Shown here: piece by piece, positions 1 through 6,075 of the stretch
Numbering within the stretch: the first letter of the stretch is position 1
Layout of the letters: every line of letters starts with the position of its first letter
From: Lachnospiraceae bacterium
GTDB lineage: Bacteria > Bacillota > Clostridia > Lachnospirales > Lachnospiraceae
NCBI GenBank assembly: GCA_900764225.1
Contig: CAAFNG010000054.1
Location: forward strand, 1-7,141
Length of the DNA stretch: 7,141 nt
Reading direction: 5' to 3'
Notes under the pieces: model-generated
Databases searched by the model: none
Seen by the model: only the letters and a program-made list of their open reading frames with translations
What the model was told of the DNA's origin: nothing
Translations under genes and position numbers: made by a program

Positions 1-35
1 ATTCGTCGGCAGCGTCAGATGTGTATAAGAGACAG
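1..35 (+). other. Illumina Nextera/Tn5 read-1 adapter (artefact)
   Basis: Bases 3-16 read TCGTCGGCAGCGTC, the Nextera read-1 tail. Bases 17-35 read AGATGTGTATAAGAGACAG, the 19-bp Tn5 mosaic end that follows it in the library adapter. Bases 1-2 (AT) would be the last two bases of the i5 index. The synthetic tail joined to the mosaic end rules out a natural Tn5 end. This stretch should be trimmed and not annotated as genomic; true sequence begins at about base 36. Confidence 0.98.
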
Positions 36-36
36 C

Positions 37-102
37 AAGGAGCTTTATCAGATCAACTTAAGCTTTCCTGCCTACAGTGAAGAAAAGGAGGACTCCAGAT
101 GA
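37..102 (+). CDS. 3' end of an upstream pilus-operon gene (partial)
   Basis: One frame stays open from the adapter junction through 21 codons to a TGA at 100-102. The peptide starts KELYQINLSFPAYSEEK and ends EDSR. Its stop overlaps the ATG of the next gene in an ATGA arrangement (99-102), typical of translationally coupled genes in an operon. The 5' part is missing because the contig starts at the adapter, so the product cannot be named; position suggests a pilin-like or pilus assembly protein. A competing reading in another frame stops at 78-80 and has no coupling, so it is less likely. Confidence 0.55.
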   Translation, partial: KELYQINLSFPAYSEEKEDSR

Positions 103-584
103 AACAAAAACACTCTTTTTTTGTAACAACCGGGATTCCTTCTCTGTTTCTGATCTTTTCTGTGTTAGTTCTTGCTGTTCTCTCTCTGCTTACGCTTGGT
201 AATTCCCGCAGCAGTCTGAATACAGCCAGACGTTCTCTGGATCAGACCGAGGCCTATTACACAGCCTGCCGGGAAGCCACCGAAACAATAACAACGTTAA
301 AAAATCTTCTGGCACAGAATGTCCGGAACACATCCGATGAGGACGCTTATTTTTCAGAGGCCGGACAACTTGCAGAAAAACAGGACGGACTTACCTGGGA
401 TTCCGATCAGCATACCATTTCTTTTTCACAGAAAATTTCAGACACCCAGCAGCTTTCTGTCATACTGAAGGTTCTCTATCCAAACTCTCAGAACAGTCCT
501 GTTCTTGAACCCCTTCAGTGGAGCACAGAGCTTACCGATACCTGGAAACCAGATAACAGCCAGAATGTATTTAAAGGAGAATAA
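99..584 (+). CDS. Pilin-like single-pass membrane protein next to pilT
   Basis: This 161-residue protein has a short basic N-terminus (MKQKH), one strongly hydrophobic helix at about residues 13-34, a polar helical stretch at about 36-75, and a C-terminal part (about 98-150) rich in alternating residues, consistent with beta strands. This is the topology of a type IV minor pilin or pseudopilin: buried N-terminal helix plus globular domain. A possible prepilin peptidase site would follow Gly12, but +1 is Ile, +2 is Pro and +5 is Phe instead of the usual Glu, so processing is uncertain. The start is supported by AAAGGAGG at 84-91, seven bases before the ATG. Its 3' end carries the ribosome binding site of pilT, four bases upstream of that gene. 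I do not recognise a named family; the pilus role is inferred from topology and position. Confidence 0.8.
   Translation: MKQKHSFFVTTGIPSLFLIFSVLVLAVLSLLTLGNSRSSLNTARRSLDQTEAYYTACREATETITTLKNLLAQNVRNTSDEDAYFSEAGQLAEKQDGLTWDSDQHTISFSQKISDTQQLSVILKVLYPNSQNSPVLEPLQWSTELTDTWKPDNSQNVFKGE
573..580 (+). promoter_or_regulatory. Ribosome binding site fixing the pilT start
   Basis: AAAGGAGA lies eight bases before the ATG at 589. It favours that start over a TTG at 505 in the same frame, which would overlap the previous gene by 80 bases and add 28 residues not expected for PilT. Confidence 0.85.
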
Positions 585-588
585 ACAT

Positions 589-1650
589 ATGGAAACCCCG
601 ATTCCTGAATTTTTAGCAGAAGCAGCCAACAAGCGCGTTTCTGATATCTTTATCATTGCAGGCCGCCCGCTGTCGGAAAAGATCGACGGTCATCTTTTTA
701 ACAGCGGTGACCGCCTGATGCCCGAACAGACTGAAAATCTGCTTCGTATCATATACCAGCTTGCAGGGAACCGTGATATCACACGTCTTCTGGAAATCGG
801 TGATGACGATTTTTCGTTTTCCATTTCCGGCGTTTCACGATTTCGTGTCAACGCCTACAAACAACGTGGTTCCCTGGCCGCTGTCATCCGTGTGATCGCT
901 TTCCGTCTGCCGGATCCTGCCGAACTCTCCATTCCCGACGATGTGATGAGTATCGCCGATTACACCCGCGGCATGGTTCTTGTGACCGGCTCTGCCGGAA
1001 GCGGAAAATCCACCACCATGGCCTGCCTGATTGACCGGATCAACCACACCCGGGAAGGCCACATCATCACGCTGGAAGATCCTCTGGAATACCTGCACCG
1101 CCACGACCGCTGCATTGTCAGCCAGCGTGAGATCTGTACAGACACTGAGAGCTATCTTACCTCCCTGCGTGCCACACTACGCCAGAGCCCGGATGTGATC
1201 CTCCTCGGTGAAATGCGTGATTATGAAACGATCCAGACCGCCATGACTGCTGCCGAAACCGGTCATCTGGTTCTTTCCAGCCTTCACACACTGGGAACTG
1301 CCAACACCATCGAGCGTATCCTGGATGTATTTGAGCCTTCCCAGCAGCGCCAGATCGCCATTCAGCTTTCCATGGTTCTTCAGGCAGTCATCTCCCAGCA
1401 GCTGATCCCGGATATTGAAGGCAGAAGCATCCCCGTATTTGAGATCATGCGTCTCACCCCTGCCATCCGGAACATGATCCGCGACAATAAGGTACATCAG
1501 ATCGAAGGTGTGATCTCCACCTCCAGTCAGGAGCAGATGCGTTCCATGGATCAGAGCCTTCTGGAGCTGTACAAAAAAGGCAGAATCACACGCGACACTG
1601 CCCTGAAATATGCCCTGAATCCGGACATGCTGAAGCGGAAACTTATGTAA
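589..1650 (+). CDS. pilT: Type IV pilus retraction ATPase PilT
   Basis: This 353-residue protein has the usual PilT length and layout. PilT is a cytoplasmic hexameric ATPase that powers disassembly of the pilus fibre, driving retraction, twitching and often DNA uptake. The N-terminal PAS-like domain covers about residues 1-110. The RecA-like domain holds the Walker A motif GSAGSGKST (134-142), the Asp box with TLEDPLEY (161-168), the Walker B region PDVILLGEMRD (201-211) and the His box GHLVLSSLHT (225-234). The PilT-specific AIRNMIRD (292-299), a version of the AIRNLIRE motif needed for retraction, separates it from the extension ATPase PilB. A conserved tail with MDQSLLELYKKGRIT (320-334) follows. 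It is the last gene of the plus-strand operon, ending just before a terminator. PilU-like paralogues are the alternative, but the close match to PilT motifs makes that less likely. Confidence 0.96.
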   Translation: METPIPEFLAEAANKRVSDIFIIAGRPLSEKIDGHLFNSGDRLMPEQTENLLRIIYQLAGNRDITRLLEIGDDDFSFSISGVSRFRVNAYKQRGSLAAVIRVIAFRLPDPAELSIPDDVMSIADYTRGMVLVTGSAGSGKSTTMACLIDRINHTREGHIITLEDPLEYLHRHDRCIVSQREICTDTESYLTSLRATLRQSPDVILLGEMRDYETIQTAMTAAETGHLVLSSLHTLGTANTIERILDVFEPSQQRQIAIQLSMVLQAVISQQLIPDIEGRSIPVFEIMRLTPAIRNMIRDNKVHQIEGVISTSSQEQMRSMDQSLLELYKKGRITRDTALKYALNPDMLKRKLM

Positions 1651-1678
1651 ACTTTTATGCAAACTCTGTAATATTAAG

Positions 1679-1735
1679 AAAAATGCCCCATCACAGCTGT
1701 ACTTCACATCATACAGCCAGTGACAGGGCATTTTT
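1679..1735. terminator. Bidirectional rho-independent terminator between convergent operons
   Basis: AAAAATGCCC (1679-1688) pairs with GGGCATTTTT (1726-1735). The stem continues after a two-base internal loop with TCAC/GTGA (1691-1694 with 1720-1723) and GCTGTA/TACAGC (1696-1701 with 1712-1717), leaving a loop of about ten bases. Both strands have a T-run after the stem: TTTTTATATT on plus and TTTTTCTTAATATT on minus. It can therefore end both the pilT transcript and the hisC/COG2426 transcript. Confidence 0.92.
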
Positions 1736-1759
1736 ATATTATCCGTATTTTTATAAATT

Positions 1760-2260
1760 CTAGTGCACTACATTTCCCACGATGCCATAGGAAACAATGT
1801 ACATGATCGCACTTGCCAGAAACAGTCCGCACAGGATCGCGATGGAGGATTTTTTGATATCCACCTCAAGCAGAGAAGCAATCAGCGCTCCTGTCCAGGC
1901 ACCTGTGCCTGGCAGCGGGATTCCCACAAACAGCAGAAGTCCCAGAAATTCGTATCTCTTGATCTGGTCACTTTTTCCCATGGCCCGGTTCTCCAGCTTC
2001 GTGATCAGCCCATGGAAAAGCTTCGTTTTTTTCATCCATTTAAAGATCTGCCGGATAAAAAGCAGGATAAACGGAATTGGAATAATATTTCCCACAATAC
2101 AGATCGGCATTGCCTTTAATGCCGGAATCTTCAGAAGTGATGCTGCCAGAAGGCCGCCTCGAAGCTCCAGGATCGGGATCATGGAAATGATGAATACAGC
2201 TCCCTCCGGAGAGATAAACTGTGCAAGGTGATTCGAAAACCACTGTACCAGTACTTCCAT
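1760..2260 (-). CDS. COG2426 / small multidrug export family integral membrane protein
   Basis: This 166-residue protein matches the family annotated 'small multi-drug export' (COG2426, Pfam Sm_multidrug_ex), whose substrate is not firmly established. Four or so hydrophobic segments are visible at about residues 19-42, 50-73, 104-131 and 138-162. Two family signatures are present: ELRGG (32-36) in the first segment and GIPLPGTGAWTG (113-124) in the third, which resembles a re-entrant or substrate-contact loop. A basic cytoplasmic stretch (about 75-103) lies between. The ATG is preceded by a strong AAAGGAGG, and the gene starts 13 bases after the hisC stop, so the two are very likely co-transcribed. 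A functional link to hisC is not evident. The drug-export label comes from the family name and should not be taken as demonstrated. Confidence 0.9.
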   Translation of the reverse strand: MEVLVQWFSNHLAQFISPEGAVFIISMIPILELRGGLLAASLLKIPALKAMPICIVGNIIPIPFILLFIRQIFKWMKKTKLFHGLITKLENRAMGKSDQIKRYEFLGLLLFVGIPLPGTGAWTGALIASLLEVDIKKSSIAILCGLFLASAIMYIVSYGIVGNVVH

Positions 2261-2273
2261 AGTACCTCCTTTT

Positions 2274-3338
2274 TTATTTCAGATATTCTGTCAGAAATTC
2301 CACAAGTTTCTTCATCTCTTCATCGGTTCCGATGGTAATTCGAAGATGATTATCGATTCTGTCCTTCGGGAAGTATCTTACATAGATATGCTTCTCTCTA
2401 AGGGCCTCAAAAAGCTCTTTTGCCGGACAGCTCTCATGGGTTGCAAAGATAAAGTTCGCTTTGGAATCCTGGAAGGAAAAGCCCAGCTTCTTAAGCTCTG
2501 TCTTTGTCCATTCTCTTGTTGCAATGATCTTATTGCAGCACTCCTCAAAATACACTCTGTCCTTCATGGATGCCACACCTGCTGCAATCGTGGTACGGTC
2601 CATGGTGTAGGAGTTGAAGGAATACTTCACATCATTAAGATACTTGATAAGCTCCGGATTACCGAAAGCATAGCCAATACGCATTCCAGCCAGAGATCTG
2701 GACTTGGAAAATGTCTGCACAACAAGAAGGTTATCGTATTTGTCGATCAGCGGAAGCGCAGATGCTGCTCCGAAATCCACGTAAGCCTCATCAACGATCA
2801 CAATGCTCTCCGGATTCTTGGCTACGATCTCCTCGATCTCAGAAAGAGGCATCTCCACACCGGTCGGTGCATTCGGATTCGGAAAAACAATTCCACCGTT
2901 TTCACGGAAATAGTCCGCTTTACGGATATGGAATTCCTCATCCAGCGCCGGGCGCTCATACGGAATGCGGAAAAGCTCTGCCCATACATCATAAAATGAA
3001 TATGTGATATCCGGAAACAGGATCGGCTTCTCTGAATTGAAGAATGTAAGGAAACACATGGCAAGTACATCGTCCGAACCCACACCTGTAAATACCTGCT
3101 CATCCTTCAGCCCGTAAAACTGTGCAATGCTGTGTACAAGATCCCCTGCTGTCGGGTCCGGATACAGTCTCAGTGTATCGGTATCAAGAGCTTCCAGTGC
3201 CTTCTCAACTCCCGGTGCCGGTGAATATGGATTCTCATTTGTATTCAGTTTGATCATGCCTGTCTCATTTGGCTGCTCGCCCGGAGTATATGGCACTACT
3301 TTTCTTATATTTGCTTCCCATGGTTTCATGCTATGCAT
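2274..3338 (-). CDS. hisC: Histidinol-phosphate aminotransferase (class I/II PLP enzyme)
   Basis: This 354-residue PLP aminotransferase has the length and signatures of HisC, which converts imidazole-acetol phosphate and glutamate to histidinol phosphate and 2-oxoglutarate in histidine synthesis, in the cytoplasm. Visible motifs are LNTNENPYSP (31-40), YPDPT (59-63), PNPNAPTG (153-160), DEAYVDF (183-189, with the Asp that contacts the pyridine nitrogen), TFSKSRSLAGMRIG (209-222, with the PLP lysine K212 and phosphate-binding R220) and LRITIGT (332-338, with the substrate carboxylate Arg). The start is ambiguous. The AGGAGG at 3341-3346 is only two bases from this ATG and eleven from a second in-frame ATG at 3329, which would give 351 residues starting MKPWEANIR. 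No other his gene is nearby, so a broader role as an aromatic aminotransferase is possible. It leads an operon with the COG2426 gene. Confidence 0.93.
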   Translation of the reverse strand: MHSMKPWEANIRKVVPYTPGEQPNETGMIKLNTNENPYSPAPGVEKALEALDTDTLRLYPDPTAGDLVHSIAQFYGLKDEQVFTGVGSDDVLAMCFLTFFNSEKPILFPDITYSFYDVWAELFRIPYERPALDEEFHIRKADYFRENGGIVFPNPNAPTGVEMPLSEIEEIVAKNPESIVIVDEAYVDFGAASALPLIDKYDNLLVVQTFSKSRSLAGMRIGYAFGNPELIKYLNDVKYSFNSYTMDRTTIAAGVASMKDRVYFEECCNKIIATREWTKTELKKLGFSFQDSKANFIFATHESCPAKELFEALREKHIYVRYFPKDRIDNHLRITIGTDEEMKKLVEFLTEYLK

Positions 3339-3398
3339 TTCCTCCTGTCAGTTATGTTCATAAACGCTTTTTTCTTCGCGTCTGACCCGTTCTTTGCT

Positions 3399-3427
3399 AT
3401 TGTACTCACTGTAAGGACATTTGTCAA
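3399..3427 (-). promoter_or_regulatory. Sigma-A promoter of hisC
   Basis: On the minus strand TTGACA (3427-3422) is followed after exactly 17 bases by TACAAT (3404-3399): a consensus -35 and a five-of-six -10. Transcription would start near 3392, giving a 5' leader of about 53 bases before the hisC ATG. No T-box, his-leader peptide or riboswitch is apparent in that short leader. Confidence 0.88.
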
Positions 3428-3453
3428 AGGTTAATGCCTGTCAATATTAAGAA

Positions 3454-3491
3454 AGACACCTGTACAGGGGGCAATCCTGGTACAGGTGTCT
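3454..3491 (-). terminator. Terminator of the dehydrogenase-malic enzyme operon
   Basis: AGACACCTGTAC (3454-3465) pairs perfectly with GTACAGGTGTCT (3480-3491), a 12-bp stem extended by AGG/CCT across a one-base bulge. Reading the minus strand, the stem is followed by TTTCTTAATATT, an imperfect U-tract. It lies about 50 bases after the malic enzyme stop and just before the hisC promoter, so it separates the two operons. On the plus strand there is no T-run, so it looks one-directional. Confidence 0.85.
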
Positions 3492-3540
3492 GCTATATGA
3501 TTTATGAAGGGCTGTTCTGGTCTTTCAGGTAAATTTCCTA

Positions 3541-4716
3541 TCAGATACGGGCTACGCCTGTTGCTCTTGCTGCTTCTGCTACAGCTTTTGCTACAGCCGG
3601 TCCTACTCTCTTGTCAAATGCCTTCGGAATGATGTATTCCGGAGAAAGCTCCTCATCTGTGATCAGATCTGCAAGGGCCTGGGAAGCTGCAATCTTCATC
3701 TCATCGTTGATGTCACTTGCTCTTACATCAAAAGCACCACGGAAGATTCCCGGGAATGCAAGAACGTTGTTGATCTGGTTCGGGAAGTCACTTCTTCCTG
3801 TGGAGATAACCTTTGCTCCACCTGCTTTTGCGTCATCCGGGAAGATCTCCGGTGTCGGGTTTGCGCATGCAAAGATGATGGCATCTTTGTTCATTGTCTT
3901 AACCATCTCTGTTGTAACTGCTCCAGGAGCGGAAACACCGATAAATACATCAGCACCAACCAGCATCTCTGCAAGAGTACCCTGTTTCTTCTGAAGGTTT
4001 GTGAGCTTGCTCATCTCTTCCTTAACCGGGTTCATTCCTTCTGTACGTCCCTCATAGATGGCACCCTTTCTGTCGCAGAGTGTAACATCCTTAAAACCTG
4101 CTTTCAGAAGAAGTTTGCAGATGGAAATAGCAGCTGCACCTGCACCGTTCATAACGATACGAACATCCTCTTTCTTCTTTCCGACAACCTTCAGCGCATT
4201 TGTCAGACCTGCAAGTGTGATAACTGCAGTTCCGTGCTGGTCATCATGGAAGATCGGAATATCGCATTTCTCTTTCAGTTTTTTCTCGATCTCGAAGCAT
4301 CTTGGAGCAGAGATATCCTCAAGGTTTACACCACCGAAGGATCCGGAGATCATGTAAATAGTATTTACAATCTCATCTACGTCATGGCTCTTAATGCAAA
4401 GCGGGAATGCGTCTACATCGCCGAATGCTTTGAAAAGTACACATTTACCTTCCATTACAGGCATACCAGCTTCCGGTCCGATGTCACCAAGACCAAGAAC
4501 TGCAGAACCGTCTGTTACAACAAGACACATATTCCATCTTCTTGTAAGCTCGTAGGATTTATTGATATCTTTCTGGATCTCAAGGCAAGGCTGAGCTACA
4601 CCTGGTGTATATGCAAGAGAAAGGTCGTCTTTATTCTCAACCGGTACTCTTGTAACAACTTCAATCTTACCTTTCCAATCTCCGTGCAGTCTTAATGACT
4701 CTTTTGCATAATCCAT
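3541..4716 (-). CDS. NAD-type malic enzyme (malate to pyruvate and CO2)
   Basis: This 391-residue protein is the short bacterial form of malic enzyme, which oxidatively decarboxylates L-malate to pyruvate and CO2 with NAD(P)+ and Mg or Mn in the cytoplasm. Visible features are YTPGVA (37-41, catalytic Tyr37), DGSAVLGLGDIGPEAGMPV (69-87), EGK with catalytic Lys91, the metal-site residues in LEDISAP (132-138) and FHDDQHGTA (157-164), the Rossmann dinucleotide loop GAGAAA (191-196), NPTPE (286-290) and NQINN (313-317). Asp215 at the end of the second Rossmann strand (LCDR) suggests NAD over NADP; this is inference. The ATG has AAGGAGG eight bases upstream. The gene follows the Ldh2-family dehydrogenase after 56 bases with no terminator, so both share one promoter. 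Gene symbols differ by species (maeA, sfcA, mleA), so none is assigned. Confidence 0.95.
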   Translation of the reverse strand: MDYAKESLRLHGDWKGKIEVVTRVPVENKDDLSLAYTPGVAQPCLEIQKDINKSYELTRRWNMCLVVTDGSAVLGLGDIGPEAGMPVMEGKCVLFKAFGDVDAFPLCIKSHDVDEIVNTIYMISGSFGGVNLEDISAPRCFEIEKKLKEKCDIPIFHDDQHGTAVITLAGLTNALKVVGKKKEDVRIVMNGAGAAAISICKLLLKAGFKDVTLCDRKGAIYEGRTEGMNPVKEEMSKLTNLQKKQGTLAEMLVGADVFIGVSAPGAVTTEMVKTMNKDAIIFACANPTPEIFPDDAKAGGAKVISTGRSDFPNQINNVLAFPGIFRGAFDVRASDINDEMKIAASQALADLITDEELSPEYIIPKAFDKRVGPAVAKAVAEAARATGVARI

Positions 4717-4772
4717 TTTCTTTTCCTCCTTGGATAATTATGATATATTTCATTTCAAAAGGATTACCTGAA

Positions 4773-5903
4773 TTAATAATTACCATTGAAGAATTTACTG
4801 TCCCTCGGAAGCTCATAGCCTTCAAAATAAGAGCCAAAATCAAGCTTCAGATAACTGCAGAGATCAGCAAGCTCTACCATGGTATTGTCGTTGACCGGAA
4901 TGCCATTCTCTTTTCTGTCTTTTTCAGCAGCTACCTCTTTCTCGCCGTGTGTATAGATCCTGTCCTGACCGTCTGCCTTCGGACTCTCCCGAAGTGCCTC
5001 AAGATATTCTGAAAAATGCTTACGGATCGCATCCGGATCTCCGAATGCCGCCGGGTTGATCGCCATAAATCCATGGCAGATACCGGTCTTATCCGGGAAT
5101 GTACAGCATTTGTCGGAGGTAACGCCCATGGAAAGAATAGAGCTGAACAGCTCACAGAGCATTCCATAGCCATATCCCTTATGGCTTCCGCTGACTTCCT
5201 CGTTTCCACCAAGAGGCATGATTCCGCCGCCCTTCTTGGCTACGATGTTTGCAAGTACATCCGGTGCATTATTGCTGGCATGACCGTTTTTGTCAAGTGC
5301 CCAGCCATCCGGAAGAGGCTTGCCCATCTTATTATACATTTCCAGTTTACCTCTGGTTACAACTGTTGTGGAACAGTCAAAGAAAAACGGATACGGGTCT
5401 GCAGGCATAGCGACTGCGATCGGGTTGGAGCCCAGCATAGCCTTTCTTCCAAAAGTCGGTACCATGATCGCCTCGGAGTTGGTACATGCCATTCCAAGAA
5501 GTCCTTCATGGCAGGCCATGTTCGCATAATATCCTGCAATACCGAAATGGTTGGAATTTCGTACACTTACGATTCCCACACCAGTTGTCTTTGCCTTCTC
5601 AATTGCCTTTTCCATGGCAAAATGGCTGATCAGCTGGCCCATTCCATTATGTCCGTCTATCACGGCAGAAATCGGTGTCTCAAAAACAACTTCCGGTTTC
5701 GCCTGGGGATGAATAGTCCCCTTCTCGATTCCTTTATGGTAACGAACCATCCTCTGCATTCCGTGGCTCTCGATTCCATACAGATCAGCAGTCAGAAGAA
5801 CATCTTTAATGATATTTCCTTCTTCCTCAGAAAAGCCAAACGCTTTGAAAACGTCTCCGCAGAAATGGTTCAGTGTGTCATAACTCCATTTTACATATCC
5901 CAT
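4773..5903 (-). CDS. Ldh2-family malate/L-lactate-type dehydrogenase
   Basis: This 376-residue protein belongs to the Ldh2 family (Pfam PF02615), NAD(P)-dependent 2-hydroxyacid oxidoreductases unrelated to classical Rossmann-fold lactate or malate dehydrogenases. Known members act on malate, L-lactate, ureidoglycolate, sulfolactate or diketogulonate. Family motifs are ESHGMQRMVRY (45-55, catalytic-site His47), NSNHFG (116-121), LGSNPIA (157-163), GSHKGYGYG (239-247) and a C-terminal HGEKE (319-323). The exact substrate cannot be read from sequence; malate is favoured because a malic enzyme follows in the operon. An in-frame upstream ATG at 6014 would lie inside the promoter, so the ATG at 5903 is chosen. 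That start has a purine-rich AGGAGAAAGGA upstream. Three operators and a sigma-A promoter precede the gene, and the GntR regulator lies 172 bases further upstream on the same strand. Confidence 0.93.
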   Translation of the reverse strand: MGYVKWSYDTLNHFCGDVFKAFGFSEEEGNIIKDVLLTADLYGIESHGMQRMVRYHKGIEKGTIHPQAKPEVVFETPISAVIDGHNGMGQLISHFAMEKAIEKAKTTGVGIVSVRNSNHFGIAGYYANMACHEGLLGMACTNSEAIMVPTFGRKAMLGSNPIAVAMPADPYPFFFDCSTTVVTRGKLEMYNKMGKPLPDGWALDKNGHASNNAPDVLANIVAKKGGGIMPLGGNEEVSGSHKGYGYGMLCELFSSILSMGVTSDKCCTFPDKTGICHGFMAINPAAFGDPDAIRKHFSEYLEALRESPKADGQDRIYTHGEKEVAAEKDRKENGIPVNDNTMVELADLCSYLKLDFGSYFEGYELPRDSKFFNGNY

Positions 5904-5912
5904 GATCGCAAG

Positions 5913-5923
5913 TCCTTTCTCCT
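5913..5923 (-). promoter_or_regulatory. Ribosome binding site fixing the dehydrogenase start
   Basis: On the minus strand AGGAGAAAGGA ends nine bases before the ATG at 5903. Its presence, with the promoter further upstream, argues against the longer reading frame starting at 6014. Confidence 0.75.
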
Positions 5924-5962
5924 GATATTTCCGGCAGGATGCTGCCATAATATCAAACTTTT

Positions 5963-5975
5963 TTGGTATTACCAA
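5963..5975. promoter_or_regulatory. GntR-type operator O1 (TTGGTATTACCAA)
   Basis: A perfect inverted repeat, TTGGTA-T-TACCAA, fits the TnGTnnnACnA consensus of FadR-type GntR regulators. It sits at about +5 to +17 of the predicted dehydrogenase transcript, where a bound repressor would block RNA polymerase. It is the most symmetrical of three sites. Confidence 0.85.
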
Positions 5976-5985
5976 TACAGTCCCT

Positions 5986-6014
5986 ATTATAGCACGCGGT
6001 CTTACCAAAATCAA
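5986..6014 (-). promoter_or_regulatory. Sigma-A promoter of the dehydrogenase-malic enzyme operon
   Basis: On the minus strand TTGATT (6014-6009) is followed after 17 bases by a perfect TATAAT (5991-5986). Transcription would start near 5979, leaving a leader of about 76 bases. Operator O2 lies inside the 17-base spacer, and O1 and O3 flank the promoter. Confidence 0.88.
5998..6006. promoter_or_regulatory. GntR-type operator O2 (GGTCTTACC)
   Basis: GGT-ctt-ACC, with the same core as O3, lies within the spacer between the -35 and -10 elements. The outer T/A pair of the consensus is present only on one side (right flank A6007; left flank C5997), so it may be a weaker site. Confidence 0.75.
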
Positions 6015-6017
6015 TAG

Positions 6018-6028
6018 TGGTCTTACCA
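6018..6028. promoter_or_regulatory. GntR-type operator O3 (TGGTCTTACCA)
   Basis: TGGT-ctt-ACCA fits the FadR-type consensus on both sides. It lies just upstream of the -35 element. Its centre is 21 bases from the centre of O2 and 54 from that of O1, so all three sites are near whole helical turns apart. Confidence 0.82.
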
Positions 6029-6075
6029 GATTAACGGGATTTTTACTGAAATTTTATTTAATTTTTTCAGGTGGA

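Noticed and set aside
17..35. Possible natural Tn5/IS50 mosaic end
   Set aside because: The directly adjacent TCGTCGGCAGCGTC at 3-16 is the synthetic library tail, and no transposase or second end is present.
505..588. N-terminal extension of PilT from a TTG at 505
   Set aside because: It overlaps the upstream gene by 80 bases, lacks a ribosome binding site and is not needed for the normal PilT length; the ATG at 589 has a good site.
1177..1731. Minus-strand open frame of 184 codons opposite pilT
   Set aside because: It is antisense to the catalytic part of pilT and would start inside the bidirectional terminator.
3339..3540. Possible T-box or histidine attenuator upstream of hisC
   Set aside because: The predicted leader is only about 53 bases and has no His-codon run, specifier stem or T-box motif.
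5904..6014. N-terminal extension of the Ldh2-family protein to an ATG at 6014
   Set aside because: The extra 37 codons overlap the -10 element and operators, are absent from the usual family length, and the ATG at 5903 has its own ribosome binding site.
5016..6017. Long plus-strand open frame of 333 codons opposite the dehydrogenase
   Set aside because: It lies fully antisense to a gene with clear family motifs, its predicted protein has no recognisable domain, and it has no matching promoter.
6046..6070. CTGAAA/TTTCAG inverted repeat after the GntR stop as a terminator
   Set aside because: The stem is only six bases, AT-rich and lacks a following T-run on the minus strand. Read-through from the regulator into the dehydrogenase operon therefore remains possible.
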